Shown here piece by piece: positions 25,289 through 34,151 of a stretch of 64,000 nucleotides of DNA. Every line of letters begins with the position of its first letter. Within the stretch, counting starts at the first letter, position 1. The DNA is from Oscillospiraceae bacterium (GTDB taxonomy: Bacteria; Bacillota; Clostridia; Oscillospirales; Oscillospiraceae), in contig JAHHSG010000001.1 in assembly GCA_020025305.1 (NCBI GenBank), positions 62,001 through 126,000 on the forward strand, read 5' to 3'. The position numbers and the translations under genes were made by a program. The notes below the pieces were generated by a model. The model was not told the DNA's origin, searched no databases, and saw only the letters and a list, made by a program, of their open reading frames with translations.

Positions 25289-26284
25289 TCAGATACCCAG
25301 CAGCAGAGGCACCAACACAGGAACCAGTGCGCTGAGAATCACGCCGGAGACAAAGGAGTAGACGGTAATTTCGCTGCTGGTAGATTTTTCGACCAACGGC
25401 AAGCACACATCCATGGCTGCGGCACCGGGCATGCCGGTGGTCTCTACATAGCCGATTTTCTGAGCAACTACAGGGATAAACAGGACAGACAAAAGCTCAC
25501 GCAGCACGTTATGTAAAAAGGAAATGGCACTGGCAGTTACATAGCCTGCGTCCATAATAATGCCGGGGGCCAGAGAGTACCAACCAAAGCCTGCGCCGAT
25601 GGCCAGCGATTCCCGGAGGCTCAGACCCGTGAGCGCACCGGCGATACCGGCACCCAGCAGGGTAGAGACTACAGCGGCGGCGGGGAAAGCCAAAACACGA
25701 ACGCCCACCTTCTTGAAATTTTCCACCACGGAGGGGTCCAGTCCCAAATCGATGCCTACGAAAACCAGCAGACTGCAAAGACCCACCTTGATGCCCAGAC
25801 TGATGTATTCGTCAAAAGCGGGCATATTCCCGGCAAAGAGCCGGCGAATGGCAAAATAGCCTACGGCCATGCCGCCGACCACAGCCAGAACAATCATCAT
25901 CGTCATCCCACCGACACCGGCGTTGGAGTCTGCCTTCTCCGCAGCGGTATTTTCAGGGGAAGGCTGGGACTCCTGGGCGGAGACGGCGGCCTTGAGATGA
26001 CCGAACTTGTCAATGCCCATGAGTCTGCGTGTGAGATAGATGCCTAAGACGGAGAAGACGATGGTGAAAATCGTCATAATCAGCGCCGTCAAGCCGATGG
26101 AACCCAAGTGGGCCGTGACCTCTTCCTTAGCGCCCATCTTCATACCCATCATCAGTACCAGAGCAAAGAGAAAGACTGTCTGGGCGGTACCTACCCAGCG
26201 CAGACGGCTGCGATAGGAGCGGCTTGCATAGCCGAGCAAATAGCCCACTAATGTGATTCCTAAATACAAACAAAGATCTGCCAT
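25289..26284 (-). CDS. LysO-family transporter (putative lysine exporter)
   Basis: A 331-residue protein with about nine to ten membrane segments and the LysO (YbjE) family layout: an N-terminal two-part domain, a hydrophilic linker near residues 95-125, and a C-terminal domain with LLVFVGIDLGLD, GAGFGWYSLAPGI and AAAMDVCLPLVEKSTSSE. The E. coli member exports L-lysine and its toxic analogue thialysine. Lysine as substrate is inferred from family. The ATG follows GAGGG by ten bases with a good promoter at 26343-26371. Confidence 0.85.
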   Translation of the reverse strand: MADLCLYLGITLVGYLLGYASRSYRSRLRWVGTAQTVFLFALVLMMGMKMGAKEEVTAHLGSIGLTALIMTIFTIVFSVLGIYLTRRLMGIDKFGHLKAAVSAQESQPSPENTAAEKADSNAGVGGMTMMIVLAVVGGMAVGYFAIRRLFAGNMPAFDEYISLGIKVGLCSLLVFVGIDLGLDPSVVENFKKVGVRVLAFPAAAVVSTLLGAGIAGALTGLSLRESLAIGAGFGWYSLAPGIIMDAGYVTASAISFLHNVLRELLSVLFIPVVAQKIGYVETTGMPGAAAMDVCLPLVEKSTSSEITVYSFVSGVILSALVPVLVPLLLGI

Positions 26285-26342
26285 AAATCATTTCCCTCAC
26301 TTGTCTTGTTGTTATGCCTCGCTTAGAAGCAATTTTTTACAT

Positions 26343-26371
26343 ATTATAACATAGTGCCTGCCTTTTGTCAC
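26343..26371 (-). promoter_or_regulatory. Promoter of the LysO-like gene
   Basis: On the minus strand GTGACA (26371-26366) and TATAAT (26348-26343) with 17-base spacing. Confidence 0.75.
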
Positions 26372-26453
26372 CAGAAACCGCACAGCGGCAAGAGCCAAAG
26401 GAAGGTGCTGCAAGGAACATAGATAAGTGGCAGGGGCCCCTGTTGGGGGACGC

Positions 26454-26483
26454 AAAAAGTGAGGCTGAGAAAATCAGCCTCAC
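26454..26483 (-). terminator. Terminator of the NlpC/P60 operon
   Basis: Stem GTGAGGCTGA/TCAGCCTCAC (26459-26468 with 26474-26483), five-base loop, then T5 on the minus strand. Confidence 0.88.
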
Positions 26484-26507
26484 TTTATAGTCTTGGTACT
26501 GTTCAAA

Positions 26508-27686
26508 TCAGCCGACCAGACGGCGGGCAGCCGTAAAGACGCTGCGATAGTAGGAATCGCTGTTGAGATTATGGATCTGCACTTCTTCTCTGCCGTTGGT
26601 GGAAGCGTGAATAAAATCACCGCCGCCTAAGTAGATGCCCCCGTGGGTGGTGGGCCCGCTGCCAAAAGCAGAGTCGAAGAAGAAAACCATATCGCCCGGC
26701 TGCAGATCAGATCGATCTACCGGCGTACCACAGCCTAGCTGACCGTTGGTGCCGTGGGGAAGAGAGTAGCCAAACTCTTGATAAACATACATGATAAAGC
26801 CTGAGCAGTCAAATCCGCTGGGGCTGGTACCGCCATAAACATAGGGACATCCTAAGAAAGAGTAGGCCAGATCCGCAATAGCTTGTCCTGAGGTGCTGCC
26901 GGTGCCGCCGCTGCTGGTGCCACCGCCGCTGCTGCTGGTGCCGCCGCTGGGCAGCGGGTTTTCGGAGGAACTGGAATCACCGCCCGAGGAACCGGAAGGT
27001 TCAGAGTCCTCCGCAGAGGGCTTCGTGGCACAGGGGGAGGCGTAATCACCGGAAACATAACCGCTGTGGCTGCCATCGGAGACGTGGAACCAGCCGTTCT
27101 CAAAGCCCATGAGCGTCAGATATGTATTTTGAGAGACGGTGGTGACAACGGAGCCGTCCATGGAGGCCGAAGAGCGCAGATGCAAAGCGTCGGTCATGAC
27201 CATCGCATATCCGCTCAAGCTGTCGGTGCTGGCGTGGATTGTCACCAAGTCGCTGAAAATATAGCCGATCTGGCCGTCATAGCCTGCCTTATACCAGTCG
27301 TCCTCTTGCGCAAAAACGGCCACTACAGTGCCGCTGCTCAACTCGGTAACAATGGAACTGTCCGTGGAAGGGGCGCTGCGGAGGCGAACACCGCTGTCAT
27401 TCAGGATACCTACGGCCGCCACGGAGGTAGCGGAAGTGGGCAGAGAGGGGACAGATTCCGCCGAGTGGCTGCTGGAGGTGGGGGCATCTTCCGTATGGGA
27501 AGCATGGGGCTGGGCAGGAGGGCTCCCCAACTGTGCAGCAGATTGCCCATTTTCTGTAGTGCCGTTGGGAGGGATCGTTTTTTCGTCGCCGCCTGTAGAT
27601 GCGGAGCATCCTACGCTAAAGAGCAGCAAGAGAACAAAGAACAGTGCGAAAAGGGAGTGGAATGCGTGTTTCATAGTGGTGCGCAT
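26508..27686 (-). CDS. SH3-domain NlpC/P60 lipoprotein (peptidoglycan endopeptidase)
   Basis: A 392-residue secreted cell-wall enzyme. The N-terminus is a lipoprotein signal with lipobox VGC near residue 27. A Ser/Thr/Pro-rich spacer follows, then two bacterial SH3 repeats (each with a VRLRS- or LHLRS-like start, about residues 90-150 and 160-215), a Gly/Ser-rich linker, and a C-terminal NlpC/P60 papain-like domain with catalytic Cys in GFDCSGF, His in THGGIYLG and a third polar residue in FIHAS. Such enzymes cut the D-Glu-meso-DAP bond in peptidoglycan stems. The start MRTTMKH follows AAAGGAG; the longer frame lacks a site. It lies 38 bases after the small gene upstream, so the two form an operon. 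Confidence 0.92.
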   Translation of the reverse strand: MRTTMKHAFHSLFALFFVLLLLFSVGCSASTGGDEKTIPPNGTTENGQSAAQLGSPPAQPHASHTEDAPTSSSHSAESVPSLPTSATSVAAVGILNDSGVRLRSAPSTDSSIVTELSSGTVVAVFAQEDDWYKAGYDGQIGYIFSDLVTIHASTDSLSGYAMVMTDALHLRSSASMDGSVVTTVSQNTYLTLMGFENGWFHVSDGSHSGYVSGDYASPCATKPSAEDSEPSGSSGGDSSSSENPLPSGGTSSSGGGTSSGGTGSTSGQAIADLAYSFLGCPYVYGGTSPSGFDCSGFIMYVYQEFGYSLPHGTNGQLGCGTPVDRSDLQPGDMVFFFDSAFGSGPTTHGGIYLGGGDFIHASTNGREEVQIHNLNSDSYYRSVFTAARRLVG

Positions 27687-27724
27687 AGAAAGCTCCTTTG
27701 TACTTTGATGAAAAAGACCGGCAA

Positions 27725-28021
27725 TTACTTGCCGGCCAGTGCACGCTCCAGCCAAATGGAGCCTACGTCCATTGCGGCATAAAGACTGTCTTTCTCGGAT
27801 TTTTTGACAATGCGCTCCCGGGACTTGGCGTTGGGATCGGTCAACTGCAGCTGTACAGATACACGGGTGGCCACATCCATATCCTGTTCCTTTTTGGTCT
27901 CAAGGATTTGGAACATTACAATGTATTTGTCTGCCATGCTGCCGTAGTAGATCAGGTTGTCAATACGGCGCAGCGGATGGTTCTTATAAATCAGCGGCTG
28001 TACTTTTTTTGCTTCTGCCAT
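27725..28021 (-). CDS. Conserved small protein, function unknown
   Basis: A 98-residue soluble protein without signal or membrane segment, mixed charge (IYKNHPLRR near the start, EKDSLYAAMDVGSIWL near the end). I do not recognise a named domain. The ATG at 28021 follows AAAGGAG by nine bases and lies behind a consensus promoter, so the gene is surely expressed. It precedes the NlpC/P60 gene in the same transcript. Confidence 0.75.
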   Translation of the reverse strand: MAEAKKVQPLIYKNHPLRRIDNLIYYGSMADKYIVMFQILETKKEQDMDVATRVSVQLQLTDPNAKSRERIVKKSEKDSLYAAMDVGSIWLERALAGK

Positions 28022-28054
28022 AATTATTGCTCCTTTGAACCCATTATTAGTTAG

Positions 28055-28083
28055 AGTGTAGCACAATGTGGGCGCTATGTCAA
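28055..28083 (-). promoter_or_regulatory. Promoter of the small protein and NlpC/P60 operon
   Basis: On the minus strand TTGACA (28083-28078) and TACACT (28060-28055) with 17-base spacing. Confidence 0.83.
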
Positions 28084-28130
28084 ATCAAACGCCTGAAAGT
28101 TCAGAAAGCGCCGGAAAATGATCATAAAAA

Positions 28131-28168
28131 CAAAGAAAACCGGCTGCGGTTGAAAGATCCGCAGCCGG
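28131..28168 (-). terminator. Terminator of ireB
   Basis: Perfect 10-bp stem CCGGCTGCGG/CCGCAGCCGG (28140-28149 with 28159-28168), nine-base loop, followed by TTTTCTTT on the minus strand. Confidence 0.9.
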
Positions 28169-28182
28169 AAAAAGATATTTCT

Positions 28183-28428
28183 TTATAGTCCCAGGTAGTT
28201 GCGAACCAACACCTGCAAAAGCTCATCCCGGTCGATCTTGCAGATCAGTGTACGGGCGCTTTTATAATTGGTGATATAGGTGGGATCCTCCGAAAGAATG
28301 TATCCCACCAGCTGATTGATGGGATCGTAGCCCTTCTCCTTCAAGGCCTCATAGACAGAGGTAAGGATGTGGCGAATCTGCTCGTCTTTATCTTCAACGG
28401 CGTTAAACTTTCTTGTGAAATCGTCCAT
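28183..28428 (-). CDS. ireB: IreB family regulatory phosphoprotein
   Basis: An 81-residue protein of the former UPF0297 (YrzL) family: TRKFNAVEDKDEQIRHILT near the start, where a threonine is the known kinase target in Enterococcus IreB, and LKEKGYDPINQLVGYILSEDPTYI in the middle. In Enterococcus it is phosphorylated by the PASTA kinase IreK and opposes cephalosporin tolerance. The ATG follows AAAGGTGG by about 11 bases; the upstream in-frame extension lies over its promoter and was rejected. The usual neighbours ruvX and DUF1292 are absent. Confidence 0.93.
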   Translation of the reverse strand: MDDFTRKFNAVEDKDEQIRHILTSVYEALKEKGYDPINQLVGYILSEDPTYITNYKSARTLICKIDRDELLQVLVRNYLGL

Positions 28429-28461
28429 GCAGGCTGACCACCTTTCATTGAAACTGAGACA

Positions 28462-28490
28462 AGTATACCTTGTTTTCTCCCTTCTGTAAA
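28462..28490 (-). promoter_or_regulatory. Promoter of ireB
   Basis: On the minus strand TTTACA (28490-28485) and TATACT (28467-28462) with 17-base spacing, in the 79-base gap after pheT. Confidence 0.75.
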
Positions 28491-28507
28491 GAGGAAAAGG
28501 AAGAAAA

Positions 28508-31198
28508 TCACCGCAGAACGGCGCCCAATTCCTCTTTGAGCAGACGCAGGATGCTTTGGATATCCTCATCGGCCTCTTCGCTGGTAATGCTGCGCTCATC
28601 ATCACGCAGCGTTAGGTTGAAAGCCACAGACTTCTGCCCCTGTGGTATGCCGGTACCCTCGTAAATATCGAAAAGAGCCACATCCTTCAAAAGACCCTTG
28701 GCACCGCGGCGGATACAATCCTCCAGTGCGCCCACCGTCACAGCCTTGTCACAGACCACAGCGATGTCACGGGTAACGGCAGGGAACTTGGGCAGGGGCA
28801 TATAGGTGGGATCTGCGCCCTTGGCAGCCATCAGTGCGTCCAGGGACAGCTCGGCACAGTAGAGCGCGGTGTCCGCATCATAATTACGGGCCGTCAGAGG
28901 GTGGATCTGCCCCAGTACGCCTACCAGTGTATCGCCGGCGTAGACAGTGGCGCAGCGACCGGGATGGTAGGAGGGATTGTCGGCACAGGCTTCATAGCGG
29001 ACGTTCTCGGCACGAATTTCTTGCAGCACGGCGCTGACAATGCCTTTTAAGGAGAAGAAGTCCACGCCATCGCCGTAACAACCCAACGTCAGCACCTTGC
29101 GCTCGCAGGCAAGGCCGTTTTCGCCGCCGGGCAGGTAGATACGGCCAATCTCATAGAGGTGGGCACTCTTGTTGCGGAGATGCTCATTGCGGCTGAGGAT
29201 CTCCAGCATAGAGGGCAGTGTAGTGGTGCGCATGATGGAGGTGTCCTCACCCAGAGGGTTGAGGATCTTCATGCTCTTGCGGCGGCAATCGTCCGCTGTC
29301 CAGCGAATCTTATCATAGCAGGTGGGGGAGATGAAAGAATAGGTGATGATTTCATCACAGCCTGCGCTGCGGCACACGGCCCCCAGCTGCTGCTCCAGAA
29401 GCTGGGCATCGCTGTAGCCGCCTTGGGTGGTCTCACCACGGACCAGTGTACAGGGAATATTGTTATAGCCATGGAAACGTGCCACCTCTTCGGCAAGATC
29501 GGAGTAGTGAACCACATCGCCGCGCCAAGAGGGAACGGTGATGGTCTCGCCGTCCACGCCGAAACCCAGCTTACGCAGAATCGTCTGCATCTCTTCCACA
29601 GATATATCCGTACCCAGCAGGGCATTGATCTTGTCGGGGCGCAGTGCAAGCACGGTGGGGTGAGGAACAAAATTGAGAATGTCGATGGTGCCGTCCAGCA
29701 CTTCACCGGCACCCAGCAGCTCCACCAGTTCGCAGGCGCGGTTTACGGCAGGCAGCGTGTTCATGGGATCGAGACCTTTTTCAAACTTGGAAGAAGCCTC
29801 CGTGCGCATGCCCAGTGCCAGAGCACCTTTGCGGATGCAGGTGCCGTCGAAGTTTGCAGACTCAAAGACGACATCCACAGTATCCTCGGCAATCTCGCTG
29901 TTCTCGCCGCCCATAATTCCGGCAAGACCCACGGCACGGTGCTCGTCGGCAATGACCAGATGGTTGGCGGTGAGCTTGCGTACCACACCGTCCAGCGTGG
30001 TCAGCTCATCCCCGTCTACGGCGCGCCGGACAATGATCTTACCGCCCTTGACATAGCGGTAGTCGAAGGCGTGCATGGGCTGACCGTACTCCAGCATCAC
30101 ATAGTTGGTGATGTCCACAATGTTGTTGATGGGACGCACACCCATAGCCCGCAGACGCTCACGCATCCACTTGGGGGAGGGACCGATTTTTACATTGCGC
30201 ACCATCCGGGCGGTATAACGGTGGCAGAGATCGTCGGCAGGCGTCTCTACATCCAGAAGCTCGCACAGGCTGCCCTCGCCGCCGCCTTTGACCACAGGCT
30301 CGTGAAGATGGAGGGGCGCATCGAAGGTGGCGGATGCCTCCCGGGCCAAACCGATGATGCTCAGGCAGTCGGGGCGGTTGGGGGTGATTTCAAACTCCAC
30401 CACATGGTCGTCCATACCGATGATGGGCTTGATGTCATCCCCGGGCTTCACACCCTCCTCGTTGAGCACAAAGATGCCGTCGGGGATGCAGTGGGGGAAC
30501 TCCTCCTGCTGTGCGTGGAGATCGGCAAGAGTGCAGATGGTATCGCTCTTGGTGTTGTAGGCCACCAGATCCCCCTCGTGGAGATTCCTACAGCCGGTGT
30601 CAGGGCAGGCGGTAGCCTCACCAAGATCCAGACAGGTGTGGAAAAGCCCGTAAGAGACGGTGGAGCACTCCAGAACCTTGGCGGCCACCACAGGCCCGAA
30701 AATCTTATCGCCGGGCTTGATGTCGGCAGGGATGGAGGGCTTTTCTGCATTCAAAGGCTTGTAGTCGCCCAGAATAGCGGCGGCGGTAATCGCACCGTAG
30801 GGAAAATCACGGGTGTCCAGACCCAGCTCGGTAAGGCCGCAGAACATACCGTTGGAGGTGATGCCGCGGAGCTTGCCCTTGGTGATTTTCACGCCGCCGG
30901 GCAGGGTGGACTTGTGAAGAGCCACGGGGAAGAGATCGCCGGGATGGATGTTCCATGCACCGGTGACGATCTGGATGGGTTCCTCCTGTCCCACTTCCAC
31001 CTGACAGACCCACATATGGTCGGAGTCAGGGTGCCGCTCCATGGAGAGAAGTTTACCGACCACGACGTTGTTGATTTCCGCACCCAGATCCTCAGTAATC
31101 TCCACTTTGGAGCCACTGAGGGTCATGGCCTCGGCGAAGTCTTTATCGTTTGCATCAACGCTGACAAATTCGTTGAGCCATTTTCTGCTTAAATCCAT
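28508..31198 (-). CDS. pheT: Phenylalanine--tRNA ligase beta subunit (with insertion)
   Basis: Beta chain of the alpha2-beta2 synthetase that charges tRNA-Phe. At 896 residues it is roughly 100 longer than usual. Order: N-terminal B1 and OB-fold tRNA-binding region (SDHMWVCQVEVG), then KGKLRGITSNGMFCG, an unusual segment at about residues 130-230 containing CLDLGEATACPDTGC, then DGIFVLNEEG and FEITPNRPDCLS in normal order, the B3/B4 editing region, B5, and the C-terminal anticodon-binding domain (PKFPAVTRDIAVV). The extra segment is in frame and gives no sign of a frameshift. It lies 20 bases after pheS in one T-box-controlled transcript. Confidence 0.95.
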   Translation of the reverse strand: MDLSRKWLNEFVSVDANDKDFAEAMTLSGSKVEITEDLGAEINNVVVGKLLSMERHPDSDHMWVCQVEVGQEEPIQIVTGAWNIHPGDLFPVALHKSTLPGGVKITKGKLRGITSNGMFCGLTELGLDTRDFPYGAITAAAILGDYKPLNAEKPSIPADIKPGDKIFGPVVAAKVLECSTVSYGLFHTCLDLGEATACPDTGCRNLHEGDLVAYNTKSDTICTLADLHAQQEEFPHCIPDGIFVLNEEGVKPGDDIKPIIGMDDHVVEFEITPNRPDCLSIIGLAREASATFDAPLHLHEPVVKGGGEGSLCELLDVETPADDLCHRYTARMVRNVKIGPSPKWMRERLRAMGVRPINNIVDITNYVMLEYGQPMHAFDYRYVKGGKIIVRRAVDGDELTTLDGVVRKLTANHLVIADEHRAVGLAGIMGGENSEIAEDTVDVVFESANFDGTCIRKGALALGMRTEASSKFEKGLDPMNTLPAVNRACELVELLGAGEVLDGTIDILNFVPHPTVLALRPDKINALLGTDISVEEMQTILRKLGFGVDGETITVPSWRGDVVHYSDLAEEVARFHGYNNIPCTLVRGETTQGGYSDAQLLEQQLGAVCRSAGCDEIITYSFISPTCYDKIRWTADDCRRKSMKILNPLGEDTSIMRTTTLPSMLEILSRNEHLRNKSAHLYEIGRIYLPGGENGLACERKVLTLGCYGDGVDFFSLKGIVSAVLQEIRAENVRYEACADNPSYHPGRCATVYAGDTLVGVLGQIHPLTARNYDADTALYCAELSLDALMAAKGADPTYMPLPKFPAVTRDIAVVCDKAVTVGALEDCIRRGAKGLLKDVALFDIYEGTGIPQGQKSVAFNLTLRDDERSITSEEADEDIQSILRLLKEELGAVLR

Positions 31199-31218
31199 TG
31201 TTCCTAGCCCTCTCTTTC

Positions 31219-32247
31219 TCAGAACTGCTCTAAGAAGCGTACATCGTTTTCGAAAATCAGCCGCAGATCGGCAATCTTGAACCGGCCCATGGCCATACGT
31301 TCCAGACCCATACCAAAGGCCCAGCCGGAGTAGATCTCCGGGTCAATGCCGGACATCTCCAGCACCTTGGGGTGCACCATACCGGCGCCCAGCACCTCGA
31401 TCCAGCCCTCGCCCTTACAGGTAGGACAGCCTTTGCCGCCGCACTTGTGGCACTGGATATCCATCTCGCAGGAGGGCTCCGTAAAGGGGAAGTGATGGGG
31501 GCGGAAGCGAGTGACGGTTCCCTTGCCGTAGAGCTTTTCAATCACGGTGTTCAGGGTGCCTTTCAGATCAGCCATGGTGACACCCTTGTCGATGACCATG
31601 CCCTCCACCTGATGGAACATGGGGGAGTGGGTGGCATCCACCTCATCCTTGCGGTAGACACGGCCGGGAGCCAGAATGCGGATCGGGGGCTTCATGGTAT
31701 CCATGGCGTGAATCTGCATGGGGGAAGTCTGAGAGCGCAGCATCACGCGACTATCCTCATCAAAGTAAAAGGTGTCAGACCAGTCGCGGGAGGGATGGCC
31801 CTCCTCGGCGTTCAGACGGTCAAAGTTATAGTAGGAGAGCTCCACCTCGGGGCCGTCGAGAATGGTAAAGCCCATGCCCACAAAGATATCCTTGATTTCA
31901 TCTAAAGCCAGATACATGGGATGCTTGCGGCCGATTCGGACGGGTTTGCCGGGAATGGTTACATCCACGGCTTCATCCCGGAGCTGCTGTTCCAGCTTGG
32001 CGGCAGCCAGTCGCACTCTGGCGGAGTCAATGGCACTTTCCAGTGCGCTGCGCACCTCGTTGGCGGCCTGTCCCATGACGGGGCGTTCCTCGGGGCTCAG
32101 TTTGCCCATCTGCTTTAAAACGGCGGTCAGCTCACCCTTTTTGCCCAGATACTTGATGCGCAGGGACTCCAATTCTTCGGTGGCGTCACAGTGCGCAATT
32201 GCGTCCAGCGCGCTTTTGCGGATGGCTTCCAGTTGCTGTTTCATCAT
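31219..32247 (-). CDS. pheS: Phenylalanine--tRNA ligase alpha subunit
   Basis: Catalytic class II subunit, 342 residues. An N-terminal coiled coil (first 85 residues) precedes the aminoacylation core with motif 2 (RFRPHHFPFTEPSCEMD), the cysteine-rich CHKCGGKGCPTC segment common in PheS, and motif 3 (GWAFGMGLERMAM). Two adjacent ATGs (32247, 32244) follow GGAGTGAGG. Expression is set by the T-box leader just upstream. Confidence 0.97.
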   Translation of the reverse strand: MMKQQLEAIRKSALDAIAHCDATEELESLRIKYLGKKGELTAVLKQMGKLSPEERPVMGQAANEVRSALESAIDSARVRLAAAKLEQQLRDEAVDVTIPGKPVRIGRKHPMYLALDEIKDIFVGMGFTILDGPEVELSYYNFDRLNAEEGHPSRDWSDTFYFDEDSRVMLRSQTSPMQIHAMDTMKPPIRILAPGRVYRKDEVDATHSPMFHQVEGMVIDKGVTMADLKGTLNTVIEKLYGKGTVTRFRPHHFPFTEPSCEMDIQCHKCGGKGCPTCKGEGWIEVLGAGMVHPKVLEMSGIDPEIYSGWAFGMGLERMAMGRFKIADLRLIFENDVRFLEQF

Positions 32248-32298
32248 AAAAACCTCACTCCTTCAGTAAGATAACAGAATTTCGGGACGAAAGAGCAT

Positions 32299-32546
32299 AA
32301 AAAAATCCTTTCCTCCCACAATCGGGACGAAAGGACGAAATACTTCCGTGGTACCACCCAAATTCGCAGCTGCAACTGCGCACTCGATTCCCTATAACGG
32401 AGGCTGACCCGGCCGCGCATTTCCTCACGGCAGCTCCCGGACGAACACAGCGATCCCGCCCTGCGCCGGCTTTCAGCCCATAGACCGGCGCTCTCTGCAG
32501 GGGGTATTGCTCACTGTACTTTCCATTCAACGCTTTTTCACGAATT
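32299..32546 (-). promoter_or_regulatory. T-box riboswitch, phenylalanine specific, with terminator
   Basis: The conserved T-box sequence (GGGTGGTACCACGGAAG on the minus strand) spans 32359-32343. It is followed by a terminator: 13-position stem 32336-32324 with 32317-32305 (one mismatch) and T7. A TTC triplet in the Stem I region (32445-32443) is the likely Phe specifier codon. Uncharged tRNA-Phe should stabilise the antiterminator and switch on pheST. Confidence 0.92.
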
Positions 32547-32552
32547 ATATTA

Positions 32553-32581
32553 TTTATATCATAGTCAGATAAAAGTTGCAA
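32553..32581 (-). promoter_or_regulatory. Promoter of pheST
   Basis: On the minus strand TTGCAA (32581-32576) and TATAAA (32558-32553) with 17-base spacing. Confidence 0.72.
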
Positions 32582-32670
32582 GGGGAAATTTCCCTGCAAT
32601 TCGCCGAAAAAATCTCGCTTGCAGAACGAAAACGTGGTATACTGATGCCAGTAAAGAAAGGGGCAATGGC

Positions 32671-33525
32671 ATGGATCGGATGACACTTACATATGTCAGA
32701 AAACAGCTTCCCAAGCGGGACCCGCGGGGGCATAAGGGGAATTTCGGTAAAGTCCTGTGCCTTTGCGGCAGTGTAGGATATACCGGTGCGCCGGTGTTTG
32801 CAAGCCGTGCCGCCGTACGAACCGGGGCAGGATTGGTCTTTTTAGGTGTGCCGCAAGCTATATGGCCGGTGGTTGCGGTAAAGAGCGATGAGGCCATGCC
32901 CTTCCCACTGCCGGAGCAAGGGGGGAAACTCTCCTTGGCAGCAGAGGATGAAATTCGCCGCCGTAGTGCAGACTGTGATGCGGTGCTGTTGGGCTGCGGC
33001 TTAGGACGCAGTGAGGAGAGCGATGCATTGTGCCGCCATCTCTTGACGCTGCCGAAACCGTTGGTGCTGGATGCCGATGGCATAAACGCCCTGCAGGGAC
33101 ATATGGATGCATTGGAGTGCCGACGCCACCAATTGACGGTGCTCACGCCGCACGAAGGTGAGTTCCTTCGTGTGGGAGGAGAGCTGTCCTTGGGACGGGA
33201 GGAGGCAGCGCGCCGCTTCGCCGCCAAGTACGGGGTGTACCTTATTTTAAAGGGACATGAGACAATCACTGCATCACCGGATGGGCGAATGACCATCAAT
33301 ACCACCGGCAATTCCGGCATGGCGAAGGGGGGCAGCGGAGATGTGCTGGCTGGGATGCTGCTGGCGCTGCTGGGGCAGGGAATGGAGCCGTTGGACGCCT
33401 GCGCCTGTGCCGTGTGGCTTCATGGCCGCGCCGGTGATTTGGCGGCGGCGGAAAAGAGCGAGCGGGGCATGACACCATCGGATCTTCTGGAGCAGATCCC
33501 CAATGCTTTATTGGAAACAGAGTAG
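32671..33525 (+). CDS. nnrD: ADP-dependent (S)-NAD(P)H-hydrate dehydratase
   Basis: Repairs hydrated NAD(P)H in the cytoplasm; ribokinase-like fold. The 284-residue protein has HKGNFGKVLCLCGSVGYTGA, RTGAGLVFLGVP, LDADGINAL, LTPHEGEFLR near residue 155, and the nucleotide-site NSGMAKGGSGDVLAGM near 215. Only the dehydratase half is present, without the epimerase (NnrE) domain often fused at the N-terminus. AAAGGGG precedes the ATG. It leads a group with a lipoprotein gene, alr and endoA, similar in order to the acpS/ydcC/alr/ndoAI/ndoA region of Bacillus. Confidence 0.95.
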   Translation: MDRMTLTYVRKQLPKRDPRGHKGNFGKVLCLCGSVGYTGAPVFASRAAVRTGAGLVFLGVPQAIWPVVAVKSDEAMPFPLPEQGGKLSLAAEDEIRRRSADCDAVLLGCGLGRSEESDALCRHLLTLPKPLVLDADGINALQGHMDALECRRHQLTVLTPHEGEFLRVGGELSLGREEAARRFAAKYGVYLILKGHETITASPDGRMTINTTGNSGMAKGGSGDVLAGMLLALLGQGMEPLDACACAVWLHGRAGDLAAAEKSERGMTPSDLLEQIPNALLETE

Positions 33526-33575
33526 AAAATAAGGGATACGGAGAGCCTTCCAAAATGAAAATGGAGGGATGAACC

Positions 33576-34148
33576 GTGAAAAAAATCGGAGCAGTCATTC
33601 TCGGCTTACTGCTTCTTTGCGGATGCGGCAGCCGACAGGAGCAGTCCAAGGAAATCCAGCAAAAATTTGGCGCTCTGGAACAGGTAACCATGGAGGCCGA
33701 AGCGGTGGTGCATTTGGCGGAGGAGAATCGAAGCTTCACTGTCCGCTGTCTGTGGGAGCCGGAAGGTGCCACCAGCACCATTTTGGCGCCGGAGGAATTA
33801 AAGGGCCTTTCGGCCACTGTGTCGGGGGAAAATCTGATGGTTCATTGGGACGGGGCTGCCCTGGCAGCAGGCCGACAGCAAGTGTTGTCCCCGGCGGCCT
33901 GTATTCCGTGGCTGCTGCATGCGGCTGCGGAGGGCTACCCGTCAGAAATAGGAAACGAGGTCATCGATGGTGCCAACTGCCTTCGGATGGCTCTTGATAC
34001 CACGGCGCCGGATGGGGAAAAAATTTTATGTACCATTTGGTTTACCAAGGACGGCTTTGTGCCGTGCTATACGGAATTTTCAAGTGGCGGCACAGTGGTG
34101 CTGACACTGCGGACACTGTCGTTTGAGGCAGGAAAAAAAGGAGAGTAG
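33576..34148 (+). CDS. Lipoprotein, GerS/YdcC-like
   Basis: A 190-residue exported lipoprotein: hydrophobic signal with lipobox LLCGC at about residues 13-17, then a single soluble domain rich in beta strands. By position directly before alr it matches YdcC of Bacillus and GerS of Clostridioides, LolA-fold lipoproteins; GerS affects spore germination. The similarity is mainly positional plus size, so function is tentative. The start is GTG, seven bases after GGAGGG. Three bases separate its stop from the alr start. Confidence 0.75.
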   Translation: MKKIGAVILGLLLLCGCGSRQEQSKEIQQKFGALEQVTMEAEAVVHLAEENRSFTVRCLWEPEGATSTILAPEELKGLSATVSGENLMVHWDGAALAAGRQQVLSPAACIPWLLHAAAEGYPSEIGNEVIDGANCLRMALDTTAPDGEKILCTIWFTKDGFVPCYTEFSSGGTVVLTLRTLSFEAGKKGE

Positions 34149-34151
34149 AAA

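Noticed and set aside
29159..31192. 677-codon plus-strand frame opposite pheT
   Set aside because: Entirely antisense to pheT, which has all family motifs; a shadow frame caused by codon bias.
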